From assembly GCA_964489705.1 (NCBI GenBank), contig CAZAZQ010000004.1, positions 1-64,000 on the forward strand: a stretch of DNA of 64,000 nucleotides, in the 5' to 3' direction. Below the pieces are notes generated by a model. That model saw nothing but the letters and a program-made list of their open reading frames with translations. It did not search any database and was not told where the DNA came from. A program made the position numbers and the translations under genes. Within the stretch, counting starts at the first letter, position 1. Each line of letters begins with the position of its first letter. The DNA is from CAZAZQ01 sp964489705. Lineage in GTDB: Bacteria > Zixibacteria > MSB-5A5 > GN15 > FEB-12. Shown one piece after another: positions 18,886-27,908 of this stretch.

Positions 18886-20598
18886 GTGCTCTTCGTGGTG
18901 AGCGTCTCGGTTCGATATGGGTGGGTTATTGTCGCCTTGGCGATGATTTCCTCACTCATGGGAGGGTGCCGAGGAGTTGAGGTTTCCCGCTATTACCCGC
19001 AGGGCGCGTTGGCGACCTCGGCGCCGATTGCCACCACTGTCGGAGAAAAGATTTTTGAAAAAGGCGGCAATGCTTTCGATGTGGCGGTAGCGGTCGGGTT
19101 TGCCTTGGCGGTGGTGCACCCCGAAGCGGGCAACATCGGCGGCGGCGGGTTTGCTCTCGTTCGGGACGGCAAAAGCGGTATTATCCAAGCGCTGGACTTT
19201 CGTGAAACGGCTCCCCATCGGGCGACTGAAACCATGTATCTCGATGCCAAAGGCGAGGTCATCCCCAAACGCTCCACCTTCGGAGCTCTTGCCTGCGGTG
19301 TGCCGGGGACGGTAGCGGGGTTACATGAATTGTGGCGGCGGTTCGGTTCCCTCTCGTGGGAAGAGCTGGTCACTCCGGCGGCGTTGCTTGCCGATACCGG
19401 TTTTATTGTCGACGAATACTTGGCGCAATCCTTGGAAGAGCATGGAGACGACCTTCGCGCTTTTGAAGAAACCGCCGATATCTTTTTCCCCGACGGGAAA
19501 AAATTACAGGCGGGTGATAGATTCGTTCAAAAAGAGCTGGCGAAGACTCTCTATGCCATTGCCGCTTCCTGCGTTGAAGGCTTCTACAGCGGTCCCGTGG
19601 CGGAAAAAATCGTCGCTGCCATGGAGAAGCACGGCGGGCTTATCGACCGCTCGGATTTGGAAAACTACAAGCCCCTCTGGCGGATGCCTATCCGGTTTTC
19701 TTTCGATTCCTTTGAAGTTTACTCTATGCCGCCGCCCAGTTCGGGCGGCATTGCCGTCGGGCAGATATTGAAAATTGTCGAACCATACGACTTCTCAACC
19801 TTTACTCCCGATTCTCCCGAATATATCCGCCTGTTTTGCGAAGCGTCGAAATTGGCGTTTGCCGATCGTTCCGCCCATCTCGGCGATCCGGAGTTTTACC
19901 AAGTCCCTTCCGGTTTGCTCGACAGCGCCTACCTGGCGCGGCGGCGCTCGATTCTCAAAGAAAAAGAGGTCACTCCCGCCAACCTCATTACCCCCGGCAG
20001 CCCGGCGCCGGAAGAATCTCCGCAGACCACCCACTTTTCCGTTGCCGATGCCGACGGCAACATTGTTTCCTTGACCTACACGTTGAACACGGCGTACGGT
20101 TGCAAGCTGGTTGTGGCAGGGGCGGGATTTCTGTTGAATAACGAGATGGACGATTTCTCCATCAAACCGGGGTATCCGAATACCTACGGTTTAATCGGCG
20201 GCGAAGCAAACAAGATAGAGCCGGGCAAGCGGATGTTATCATCAATGTCGCCGACGATTGTTTTGAAAGACAACAAGCCGTACTTGGTGTTGGGAGCGCC
20301 GGGCGGGTCGCGGATTATTACCACCGTGGCGGAGGCGATTATAGATTTTACCCGTTTCGATATGAGCCTCAAACAAATGGTGGCGCAGCCCCGCTTTCAT
20401 CATCAATGGCTGCCGGACAAGATTTTTATGGAGAGGGACGGCTTCCCGCAAAGGGTTATCGAGCGGCTCGTCGAGTATGGCTACGAAGTGGAGGAATGCG
20501 ACCCCTACAGCGACTTGCAGGCGGTCTATATCAAAGGCGCTGCCTTGATGACGAGTGCGTCCGACCCGCGCAAGCGGGGAACCGCCGGAGGATTTTGA
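18886..20598 (+). CDS. ggt: Gamma-glutamyltranspeptidase, probable lipoprotein
   Basis: 570 residues, close to the E. coli enzyme (580). Family motifs: GGNAFDVAVAVGFALAVVHP, GGGGFALVRDG, the autocleavage site before Thr381 in SPQTTHFSVADADG, and LSSMSPTIV. The enzyme cleaves or transfers the gamma-glutamyl group of glutathione in the periplasm after self-processing into two subunits. The N-terminus has a hydrophobic stretch ending SSLMGGC, a near-lipobox, so it is probably lipid-anchored. The GTG at 18886 is used; GTG at 18895 or 18898 is an alternative with better spacing to AAAGG. It is probably co-transcribed with the GH35-like gene. Confidence 0.93.
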   Translation: MLFVVSVSVRYGWVIVALAMISSLMGGCRGVEVSRYYPQGALATSAPIATTVGEKIFEKGGNAFDVAVAVGFALAVVHPEAGNIGGGGFALVRDGKSGIIQALDFRETAPHRATETMYLDAKGEVIPKRSTFGALACGVPGTVAGLHELWRRFGSLSWEELVTPAALLADTGFIVDEYLAQSLEEHGDDLRAFEETADIFFPDGKKLQAGDRFVQKELAKTLYAIAASCVEGFYSGPVAEKIVAAMEKHGGLIDRSDLENYKPLWRMPIRFSFDSFEVYSMPPPSSGGIAVGQILKIVEPYDFSTFTPDSPEYIRLFCEASKLAFADRSAHLGDPEFYQVPSGLLDSAYLARRRSILKEKEVTPANLITPGSPAPEESPQTTHFSVADADGNIVSLTYTLNTAYGCKLVVAGAGFLLNNEMDDFSIKPGYPNTYGLIGGEANKIEPGKRMLSSMSPTIVLKDNKPYLVLGAPGGSRIITTVAEAIIDFTRFDMSLKQMVAQPRFHHQWLPDKIFMERDGFPQRVIERLVEYGYEVEECDPYSDLQAVYIKGAALMTSASDPRKRGTAGGF

Positions 20599-20696
20599 AC
20601 ACTTTTTGACGTTTGCCTCGCAGGGCTGAGCCGGAAAAGGAGACCGTAATTTGCAGAAGATCGAGTGAGAATAGGAATCTCCGTGGAGTTTATTTC

Positions 20697-20725
20697 TTGA
20701 CAGAGAGCGGAGGGAGCGGTAGCGT
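20697..20725 (+). promoter_or_regulatory. Possible promoter of lemA
   Basis: TTGACA 20697-20702 with a poor -10 (TAGCGT, 20720-20725) at 17 bp. Only the -35 element is convincing. Confidence 0.3.
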
Positions 20726-20757
20726 AGGGTGTTACCTTTCATTAAGGAGATGTATCT

Positions 20758-21315
20758 ATGATTCCCCTGATTATTTTTGTTATCATCGTCGGTGTCATTA
20801 TTCTTTTCCCTGTCGGTTTGTACAACCGGCTGGTGCGACTGAGAAACGCCGTCCGTTCGGCATGGGCGGATATCGACGTGCAGCTCAAAAAACGGTTCAA
20901 TCTGGTTCCGGCGCTGGTCGAGACCGTCAAGGCGTACGCCAAGCACGAAGACAAAGTCTTCGAGAAAGTCACGGAAGCGCGCTCCCAGGCAATGCAAAGC
21001 GGCTCACCGGCAAGTGCGGCGAAGGCGGAAAATATCTTCAGGGAAACGCTCAAGAGCTTGTTTGCGGTGGCGGAGGCTTACCCCGAATTGAAAGCCAATC
21101 AGAATTTCCTCGAGTTGCAAACGCAATTCCAGGAATTGGAAGATAACATCGAAGCCGCCCGCCGCTACTACAACGCCGTGGTGCGGGACTACAACAATCT
21201 GACGGAAACTTTTCCATCGGTGGTCATTGCCAACCTGTTTAATTTCAAGCGGGAGGAATTTTTCGAGATAGAGTCCCCCGACCAGCGCAAACCCATCACC
21301 CCTGATTTTTCATAG
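20758..21315 (+). CDS. lemA: LemA family protein
   Basis: 185 residues. ATG with AAGGAG 8 nt upstream. One N-terminal membrane helix (IPLIIFVIIVGVIILFPVGLYNRLV), then the LemA core: LRNAVRSAWADIDVQLKKR, FNLVPALVETVKAY, and a C-terminal LETQ-type helix (FLELQTQFQELEDNIEAARRYYNAVVRDYN). LemA proteins are helical membrane-anchored proteins of unclear function. It lies 16 bp before a DUF2207 gene, the common LemA/DUF2207 pairing. Confidence 0.95.
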   Translation: MIPLIIFVIIVGVIILFPVGLYNRLVRLRNAVRSAWADIDVQLKKRFNLVPALVETVKAYAKHEDKVFEKVTEARSQAMQSGSPASAAKAENIFRETLKSLFAVAEAYPELKANQNFLELQTQFQELEDNIEAARRYYNAVVRDYNNLTETFPSVVIANLFNFKREEFFEIESPDQRKPITPDFS

Positions 21316-21331
21316 CCGCGGGAGTTTGAAA

Positions 21332-23046
21332 ATGAAACGCAGCAGACTGATACGTGGGGGCTTCTGTTTTATCGTCTTGTTGATTGTCGTGGCGGGAGTG
21401 AGCTTTGCTGTGCCCGTGCGGGCGGAGTACTTTACTATCGAGCGCTTCCATGCGGATATCGTCATTAACGAAAATGGTGTCGTCGAGGTGACCGAAACGA
21501 TAGCGGTCTACTTCACCAGCGCGCGCCACGGCATCTACCGAGAGATTCCGTTCTCCTACCGAAACGAACTGGGTGACAGGGTGGTGATGCCGATAAAAGT
21601 GAAATCGGTGCGGGATGTCGACGGCTCCGGATGGATGTACAAAGTTTCCAAGCGCGGGAATGTCATCAACATCCGCATCGGCGATGCGGGGCGGTATGTC
21701 CGAGGCAGGCAGGTATATGTGATTACTTATGAGGTGGAAAACGCCCTCCTTTTCCTCGATGACCACGATGAGCTTTACTGGAACGTCACCGGCAACAGGT
21801 GGGAGGTGCCGATCGGGGAAGCATCGGCGACGGTTCAGATACGGACGTCCAAATCCATCTCGTCGTTGCGCGCTGCCTGTTATACCGGCTGGTACGGCTC
21901 GACCAAGAAAGAGTGCCGCTCCGAGATAGGGGACAACAGCGTCTCTTTCGTTACCACAAGACCCTTAAAGGTTCGCCAAGGGCTTACTGTCGCGGTGGGG
22001 TGGGACAAAGGCATTGTCAGCCCGCCGAGCCGTATGCAGCGATTGGGGTGGAAAGCCAACCTGGCGGAGAATTGGGTCTTTTCCGTGCCGGTGGGCGTGT
22101 TTCTCTTGATGTTTGTGCTGTGGTATCGCAGCGGGCGCGACCCGAAAGTGGACGCTCCGGTTGTCGTGCGCTACAAACCGCCCGAACCGGACGGCAAGCC
22201 GCTGGCTCCCGCTCAGGTCGGGGTGCTGGTAGATGAGAAACTCGACCGGCGCGATATTACCGCCAGCTTGATAAATCTTGCCGTCAAAGGGTACCTCCAA
22301 TTGGAAGAGTTGCCCCAGGAAACGCTGGGACTTTTTCAGAGTGCTCCCGATTACGATCTCCGCAAACTCAAAGAACCCGACGACAAGCTCAGCATCTTTG
22401 AACGTCGGTTGATGAACGACCTTTTCCCCGGCGAAGGAAAAGCGGTTTATATTTCCACGTTGAAAAAATCGTTCTACCGCAAGCTGCCGGCTCTGACCAA
22501 GTTGATATTCAAAGAGATGACGGAGCGCGGGTTCTTTACCGCCAGTCCGTTGAGGGTGCGCAACTCTTATTTTGCTCTTGGGGGGACAGTGCTGATACTT
22601 GGGGTCTTCGGTTTTTCGGTGTTTTCTCCCCTGGCGCCGTGGAAAGGCATGGTGGCGGGAGCGCTTTCCGGGCTCATTATTTTCGGCTTTGCCAGGGTCA
22701 TGCCTTCGCGGACCCGCAAGGGTGCGCGGGTGAAGCGGGAGATTATGGGCTTTCAAGAGTTTTTGAACCGCACCGACAAAGACCGGCTGGAGAGATTTGA
22801 CAAGGAAATCTTCTACAAGTATCTTCCGTATGCGATTGCGCTCGACGTGGTCGACAACTGGGTCGAGACCTTCCGCGACGTTCTCACCGAGCCGCCGCAG
22901 TGGTATGTCAACCCGAGCTGGCGCGGCAGGTTTGATGCCGACCTGTTGGCGCGGTCGTTGGACCATACGACCGCTCGTCTCGGCTCGACGATTTTTTCCG
23001 CCCCGCGCGGCAGCGGCATTTCCGGCGGGGGCGGCTTCTCCGGCGG
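21332..23046 (+). CDS. DUF2207 family membrane protein, 3' end lost in the scaffold gap
   Basis: ATG at 21332 with GGAG 7 nt upstream (an in-frame TTG at 21326 is less likely). Signal peptide (GFCFIVLLIVVAGVSFAVPVRA), then the DUF2207 extracytoplasmic domain (FTIERFHADIVINENGVVEVTETI ... GIYREIPFSYRN), a membrane helix near residue 250, a cytoplasmic domain (DRRDITASLINLAVKGYLQLEE) and two more helices near 415-445. The last readable residues (SGISGGGGFSGG) are the Gly/Ser-rich tail usual for the family, so only a few codons are missing. Function unknown; probably acts with LemA. Confidence 0.9.
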
Positions 23047-23146
23047 NNNNNNNNNNNNNNNNNNNNNNNNNNNNNNNNNNNNNNNNNNNNNNNNNNNNNN
23101 NNNNNNNNNNNNNNNNNNNNNNNNNNNNNNNNNNNNNNNNNNNNNN
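23047..23146. other. Scaffold gap of 100 N
   Basis: Exactly 100 undetermined bases, the usual placeholder for an unknown length. The two sides need not be adjacent by 100 bp, and the open frame that appears to run across is not a real fusion. Confidence 0.99.
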
Positions 23147-23827
23147 GATAGCTTAGACTTTAGATATGTAACTGAGATAAAGCACCGCATTGACTTTACT
23201 TATTGCTACCCACCTCGTAATGGAGGCAAGTGCAAGATTGCTTTAGTCGATTCAGATATAAGTAAGTTGAAATTGAATATGAACCTCTTTGAGTTATGGT
23301 TTCCTGAAAATCCATCTTATGATCGCCAGCTTGCGGTATATGAATCGCTCTTAAAAAACTTTGAAAACGACGGTTTCAAAGAGAGTTACGAAATTCTGGA
23401 TATACAATACCGTCATTTCAAATATCAGCACCGCAACGGCATATATAAATGGATAGTTGATCCATATCAGAGTTGGTGGTGGAACTACGGCTACAGTCAG
23501 TGGAAAGTGTTCCTTTGGACATTCTGCCTGTGGGCCTTGTTTACGTTGTTTAACTTGCGTTGGTATCCCAAACTCAGTGAAGAAGTCTATGCTGTCAACT
23601 TTTTGGAACGGTTGACTTACCCAACAGATTGGGTAAGAAAGGTAAAAAATTTCATCCGAGTAGCAACTTACACCGGGATCGTCTTTTTCGGACTGAAGAT
23701 GGATATCGCCAAGTTCAAGAAAGGCGCCATCAAACGGCATCCGTGGTTGTTCATTTACTTGATGGTTATTTATGCAAGCGGGTTGTGGTGTTTAGGTTAC
23801 ATCGTCAATATCGTCTTTACGACGTGA
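23147..23827 (+). CDS. C-terminal part of an integral membrane protein of unknown function, 5' partial
   Basis: 227 residues are readable after the gap. A soluble stretch (RQLAVYESLLKNFENDGFKE, HFKYQH) leads to three hydrophobic segments: WKVFLWTFCLWALFTLFN, FIRVATYTGIVFFGL and HPWLFIYLMVIYASGLWCLGY. This tail resembles that of membrane proteins with N-terminal pentapeptide-type repeats in Bacteroidota, but the repeat part is not visible and the assignment is tentative. The DNA is visibly richer in A/T than the genes on both sides, suggesting a transferred gene. It converges on rsmB 35 bp away. Confidence 0.7.
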   Translation, partial: DSLDFRYVTEIKHRIDFTYCYPPRNGGKCKIALVDSDISKLKLNMNLFELWFPENPSYDRQLAVYESLLKNFENDGFKESYEILDIQYRHFKYQHRNGIYKWIVDPYQSWWWNYGYSQWKVFLWTFCLWALFTLFNLRWYPKLSEEVYAVNFLERLTYPTDWVRKVKNFIRVATYTGIVFFGLKMDIAKFKKGAIKRHPWLFIYLMVIYASGLWCLGYIVNIVFTT

Positions 23828-23862
23828 TGAGCGGGGGTTGGATTATCTGAAGTGCTCGTCGG

Positions 23863-25224
23863 TTATTGCTTCAGACGTCGTTTGAGGCGGGCGCAGAAGG
23901 CGCCGTCCATGTTGTCCAGCGCAGGGTAAGTCTTGACAAAGCCGCGGTCGGTGACCAGCTCTTCGCCGACATAACTTTTGGCGGACTCGATTTCAAATTC
24001 CGGATGACGGAGCAGAAATTCTTCCACCACCTGGTCGTTTTCCTCTCGGATGATGGTACAGGTCGAGTAGACCAGCACTCCGCCCGGCTTCACCAAGCCG
24101 GCGGCTTTGCGCAGCATTTTCCCTTGGATTTTCGCCAGATTTTTGATGTCGCTTTTGGTCTTCGCCCAGCGCAAGTCCGAATGCTTCCCCGCAGTGCCCC
24201 AGCCGGAGCAGGGAGGGTCGAGAATAACCCGATCGAACGGACCGCCGGAAAAGTCCATCATGTCGCACGCTACCGGTGCGATGATTTTTATCCCCAAGCG
24301 CTTGGCGTTCTCCACCAGCACTTGCAAGCGGGCGTGGGATTTGTCGATGGCGGTCACACGCCCCCGGTTGCGCATCCGCACGGCGATGTGAGTGGCTTTT
24401 CCACCGGGAGCGGCGGTCAAGTCGGCGACGTTGCTGTTGGGTCGAGGGTTCAGCAGGCGCACCGGCAGTCCGGCGGACTCATCTTGTACGATGACTTTGC
24501 CCGTTTTGATAAGCTCTTCCTCGAGCGGCAAGCCGCCGTCGTGGATGTGAATAAATTCCGGCAAGTATTTCCCGAACGAAAAGTTGACGTTGTGTTCCTT
24601 CAGAATGTGGACGACTTCTTCCGGCTTGGCTTTGAGGAAATTCACGCGATAGGTGACGTGGGGCGGTTCGTTAAATTTTTTCAGAAGCTGTTCGGTTTTT
24701 TCAAAGCCGAATTCCTTGAGGCAATATTCGACGAAATAATCGGGCTGGCTGTAGTAAGTTCCCAAGTATCTGACCGGGTCTTCCTCGCGGGAAGGGAAGG
24801 TAATCCGATGCGGCTCCCGCAGGCATGCCCGCATGACGGCGTTGACGAGATTCGCCCGCCGCCGGTCGGTCATCAGAAGCGCCAGGTTGACCGATTCGGA
24901 CACCGCCGCCGCCGCCGGAATTCGGTCGGTGAAGTGGAGCTGATAAAAGCCCAGCCGGAGAATGGTCGCGATAATCATCGGCAGTTCGTGGGAGGGTTTG
25001 GCGAGGTAGAATTTGATTTCATGGTCGAGCCGTCGTCGCATTTTGGTTGTTCCATTGACCAGCTGGAGCAAAAAACGACGGTCGAGAGGCCGGAACCCCT
25101 TTTTCTCGCTCACGTGGTGGATGGCTTCTTCCGGTTGTTCCCCCTGCTGGATGAGAATCAAGGCTTGCACCGCCGCCGCGCGTACCGGGTCGTACTTTTG
25201 TTGTTGGGTCGACATTACTTCCAT
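23863..25224 (-). CDS. rsmB: 16S rRNA (cytosine-C5)-methyltransferase RsmB-like
   Basis: 453 residues. An N-terminal NusB-like helical domain (about 10-140, DPVRAAAVQALILI) precedes a Rossmann methyltransferase of the NOL1/NOP2/Sun class. SAM-binding loop LTAAPGGKATHIA, motif IV DPPCSGWG and the catalytic-cysteine motif YSTCTIIREEND are present. This two-domain layout is that of RsmB, which methylates C967 of 16S rRNA. Starts at 25224 or 25215 are both possible (MEVMST); the ribosome site GGGA favours neither clearly. It is the second gene of a unit with the radical SAM gene, 13 bp downstream of it. Confidence 0.92.
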   Translation of the reverse strand: MEVMSTQQQKYDPVRAAAVQALILIQQGEQPEEAIHHVSEKKGFRPLDRRFLLQLVNGTTKMRRRLDHEIKFYLAKPSHELPMIIATILRLGFYQLHFTDRIPAAAAVSESVNLALLMTDRRRANLVNAVMRACLREPHRITFPSREEDPVRYLGTYYSQPDYFVEYCLKEFGFEKTEQLLKKFNEPPHVTYRVNFLKAKPEEVVHILKEHNVNFSFGKYLPEFIHIHDGGLPLEEELIKTGKVIVQDESAGLPVRLLNPRPNSNVADLTAAPGGKATHIAVRMRNRGRVTAIDKSHARLQVLVENAKRLGIKIIAPVACDMMDFSGGPFDRVILDPPCSGWGTAGKHSDLRWAKTKSDIKNLAKIQGKMLRKAAGLVKPGGVLVYSTCTIIREENDQVVEEFLLRHPEFEIESAKSYVGEELVTDRGFVKTYPALDNMDGAFCARLKRRLKQ

Positions 25225-25237
25225 TGTCCCTGCGAAC

Positions 25238-27736
25238 TCAAATATCCATAGCGTCTATCTTTCGGTCCTGTTCCTGTCGATACACCTCCTTGCGATGGAA
25301 GCGGAACGACAGCATTCGTACGTCCTCCTTCGGTTCCAGAAGTTGGAGTATTTCTATCGGGCGAACATAACCGCCCTCGCCAATACCCAATACCATTACC
25401 AACATCCCCTCTTCCACCCGGAGCTCATACACCGCGCGCCGGATGTCCAACGTCTTGGTTTCGGATTTGCCGACTCTTTCGACATATAACCGATCGGCTT
25501 CCAAGAGAGCGCCCGCCTTCTTTTCCATAGTATCGTCCGATTCTCCCAACTCCTTCAGAGGCAAGGTGTAGACGACACGGTTGAGCATCGAAGAGAGCGA
25601 GGGCGCCTTGCCCATGACGGCTTTCGCTTCGTAAATGGTAATCCCTTCCGGCATGGCGCGCTGCAACTGCTCGACCATATACGGCATCAAGTTGGTGTCC
25701 AGAACGATGTCGACGTACTCCGCCTCGGAGGTGAAACCCAGCGGCAAAGGCGGTCCGAAGGAAAGCTTCATCGAAGGGTTGAAACCTTGACTGTACGCCA
25801 CCGGCAATCGCGCCCGGCGAATGGCACGCTCAATCAGGCGGATATTGTCCAGGTGGGACATATAGCGATAGCGCTCGCTTTTGCCCCAGCGGAGCCGAAG
25901 GTGATTTTTGGTCGGCGCCGCCACGTTTCTGGTGGCGGCTTTTTTCTTCCCTCGTCCGAATTCCATCTGAGGAGTAGACGGCTCTTCCAATATCGATTCC
26001 GACGAATAGGAAAATTCTTTGAGCTGTGAGGAGGTTCGTTGTCGTTCCTGTCGCAAGTGCTCGATGGATACTCCCTTGCGGATGTGCGACCACGGCAGCT
26101 CCGCATCAAAGGGAATCGGCTTGAGCCTGTCAGCAATGGAGATGCCGTGCCGCTCCAACGCCTCGAACCATTTTTGATACTCAAACTCTTCACTCCATCC
26201 GTCAAAGCGGCAACCGGCTCGGTATGCCGACAAGATGACTTCTCCCAGCTCCCGTCCGCCTCTGCCGAGGATGCCTTGGAGCATCGCCGCTTCGCTGGAG
26301 TGGTGCTTGAAGTGAATGTAGCGGCTCCGGCAGCGGCTCTTGATAAAGGCGTACTTTTCCCGGATGCTTTCCGGCGTACTCATACCGTCCCACTGAAAAG
26401 GGGTGTGCGGTTCGGGTACGAACGGGGAGAGGGTGACATTGATGGTTTTCTTGCCGGGATAATCGCGGCTTATATCGGCGATGTTGTTGATAATGGTGGT
26501 AATCCCTTCGATGTCCTCGTCTGTTTCCGTCGGCAGCCCTATCATGAAATACAGCTTGATAGTCGTCCATCCTTTTTCAAACGCCAGCCGTGCCGTGTCG
26601 TAGACGGCGACGTCGGGGAAATCTTTCCGGATAAAGCGACGGAGGCGTTCCGTTCCCGCTTCGGGTGCAATGGTAATACCGGCTTTGCGCACTTTGCTGA
26701 CGGCATCAAGCAAGGAGGGGCGTATCGTCCCGGGGCGAAGCGACGGCAGCGAGATGGAAACCTTCAGCGGTTCCATACGACGGGCGACGGTGGTGGCGAG
26801 TTGTTCGATTTTGGGATAATCGGAAGTCGACAACGACAACAGAGCGACTTCTTCGTAGCCGGTGTTTCGCATTTGCTTATCTATCTGCATGAGAATCTCG
26901 TGCTGTGGTCGCACTCGCACGGGACGATAGATAGGTCCTGCTTGGCAGAACCGGCACCCTTGCGGACAGCCGCGCATGATTTCCACGCTGAGGTGGGAGT
27001 GGACGGTGTCGATAAGCGGCAAAATCGGTTGGGCAGGGTAATATTCCGGCTTCAGAGGTCGAACGATGCGGGCTTGAATTGCCTCGGGGGCAAAGCTCTC
27101 TTTCGGCTTTCTTTTCTCGTCGTAGAAGCGAGGAACGTACACCGACGGTACCGTTTCGACCAACCGCTTGAGTTTTTCTTCCCGGTGAGCTTCTTTCATT
27201 TCATAAAGAACGGAGAGAATCTCGATAATCCCTTCTTCGGCGTCACCGATGAAAAAAGCGTCGATAAACTCGGCGGTCGGTTCGGGATTATATACCGCCG
27301 GACCTCCCGCCAATATCAGGGGATGGGACTCGTCCCGTTCGGCGGCTTTCAACGGTATGCCCGCCAATTCGAGCATCGCCAGCATGTTGGTGTAGACGAA
27401 TTCGTACGTAAGAGTAAAGCCGACGGCGTCGAACTCTTTAGCCGGACGGTATGATTCCAGAGAAAAGAGGGGGATATTCTCGCGGCGCATGAGCTCTTCG
27501 GCGTCTTTGTCCACGGCAAAGACCCGTTCGCAGACAAAGCGGTCGTCTTGGTTGACCACGTGGTAAATGGTCTGCAAGCCCAAATATGATTGTCCCAGCT
27601 CGTACTTATCGGGGAAAGCGTGGAGATAGAGCACCCTGCCGGTGTGCTCCTTGACGATTTGCCCCGGCTCCCCTCCGGCATAGCGTCCCGGCTTTATGAC
27701 ATAAGGGAAAAATTTCTTTTCAAGCAGTTCTTTCAT
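25238..27736 (-). CDS. Radical SAM protein fused to a DUF2344 domain (TIGR03960/TIGR03936 type)
   Basis: 832 residues. The N-terminal region (about 40-230) is B12-binding-like. The radical SAM core has the cluster motif RGCPQGCRFCQAG (CX3CX2C) near residue 255 and further motifs (GTERLRRFIRKDFP, LYFMIGLPTETDEDI). The C-terminal DUF2344 domain starts near 615 (RLRWGKSERYRYMSHLDN). Such fusions occur in many bacteria, often beside ribosome or tRNA modification genes; the reaction is not established. The ATG at 27736 has no good ribosome site. It is probably transcribed with rsmB. Confidence 0.92.
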   Translation of the reverse strand: MKELLEKKFFPYVIKPGRYAGGEPGQIVKEHTGRVLYLHAFPDKYELGQSYLGLQTIYHVVNQDDRFVCERVFAVDKDAEELMRRENIPLFSLESYRPAKEFDAVGFTLTYEFVYTNMLAMLELAGIPLKAAERDESHPLILAGGPAVYNPEPTAEFIDAFFIGDAEEGIIEILSVLYEMKEAHREEKLKRLVETVPSVYVPRFYDEKRKPKESFAPEAIQARIVRPLKPEYYPAQPILPLIDTVHSHLSVEIMRGCPQGCRFCQAGPIYRPVRVRPQHEILMQIDKQMRNTGYEEVALLSLSTSDYPKIEQLATTVARRMEPLKVSISLPSLRPGTIRPSLLDAVSKVRKAGITIAPEAGTERLRRFIRKDFPDVAVYDTARLAFEKGWTTIKLYFMIGLPTETDEDIEGITTIINNIADISRDYPGKKTINVTLSPFVPEPHTPFQWDGMSTPESIREKYAFIKSRCRSRYIHFKHHSSEAAMLQGILGRGGRELGEVILSAYRAGCRFDGWSEEFEYQKWFEALERHGISIADRLKPIPFDAELPWSHIRKGVSIEHLRQERQRTSSQLKEFSYSSESILEEPSTPQMEFGRGKKKAATRNVAAPTKNHLRLRWGKSERYRYMSHLDNIRLIERAIRRARLPVAYSQGFNPSMKLSFGPPLPLGFTSEAEYVDIVLDTNLMPYMVEQLQRAMPEGITIYEAKAVMGKAPSLSSMLNRVVYTLPLKELGESDDTMEKKAGALLEADRLYVERVGKSETKTLDIRRAVYELRVEEGMLVMVLGIGEGGYVRPIEILQLLEPKEDVRMLSFRFHRKEVYRQEQDRKIDAMDI

Positions 27737-27854
27737 GTATCACTACGTGCTGCGGGTTCTTCTGCTCCTTTTTCCGAAAATAGCGTATTGTACCTTTTTT
27801 AGCAAGGTTGGCGGCGAACTTTCCCCCCAAAACCGCCTATCGGTCACTTTTGCA

Positions 27855-27885
27855 GAAAAAAGGCAGCCTTCCTCTCAAGGCTGCC
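27855..27885 (-). terminator. Intrinsic terminator of rocD
   Basis: On the minus strand GGCAGCCTT (27885-27877), a 6-nt loop, AAGGCTGCC (27870-27862), then TTTTTT. It lies 24 bp after the rocD stop. Confidence 0.92.
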
Positions 27886-27908
27886 CTAAGCTTCGTTTTT
27901 ACTTTCGG

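Noticed and set aside
21326..23827. Single 833-codon gene spanning the N gap
   Set aside because: The frame is open only because N codons are not stops. Both sides belong to different families and differ in base composition.
26039..27454. 471-codon + strand open frame
   Set aside because: Antisense of the radical SAM gene, which has all expected motifs.
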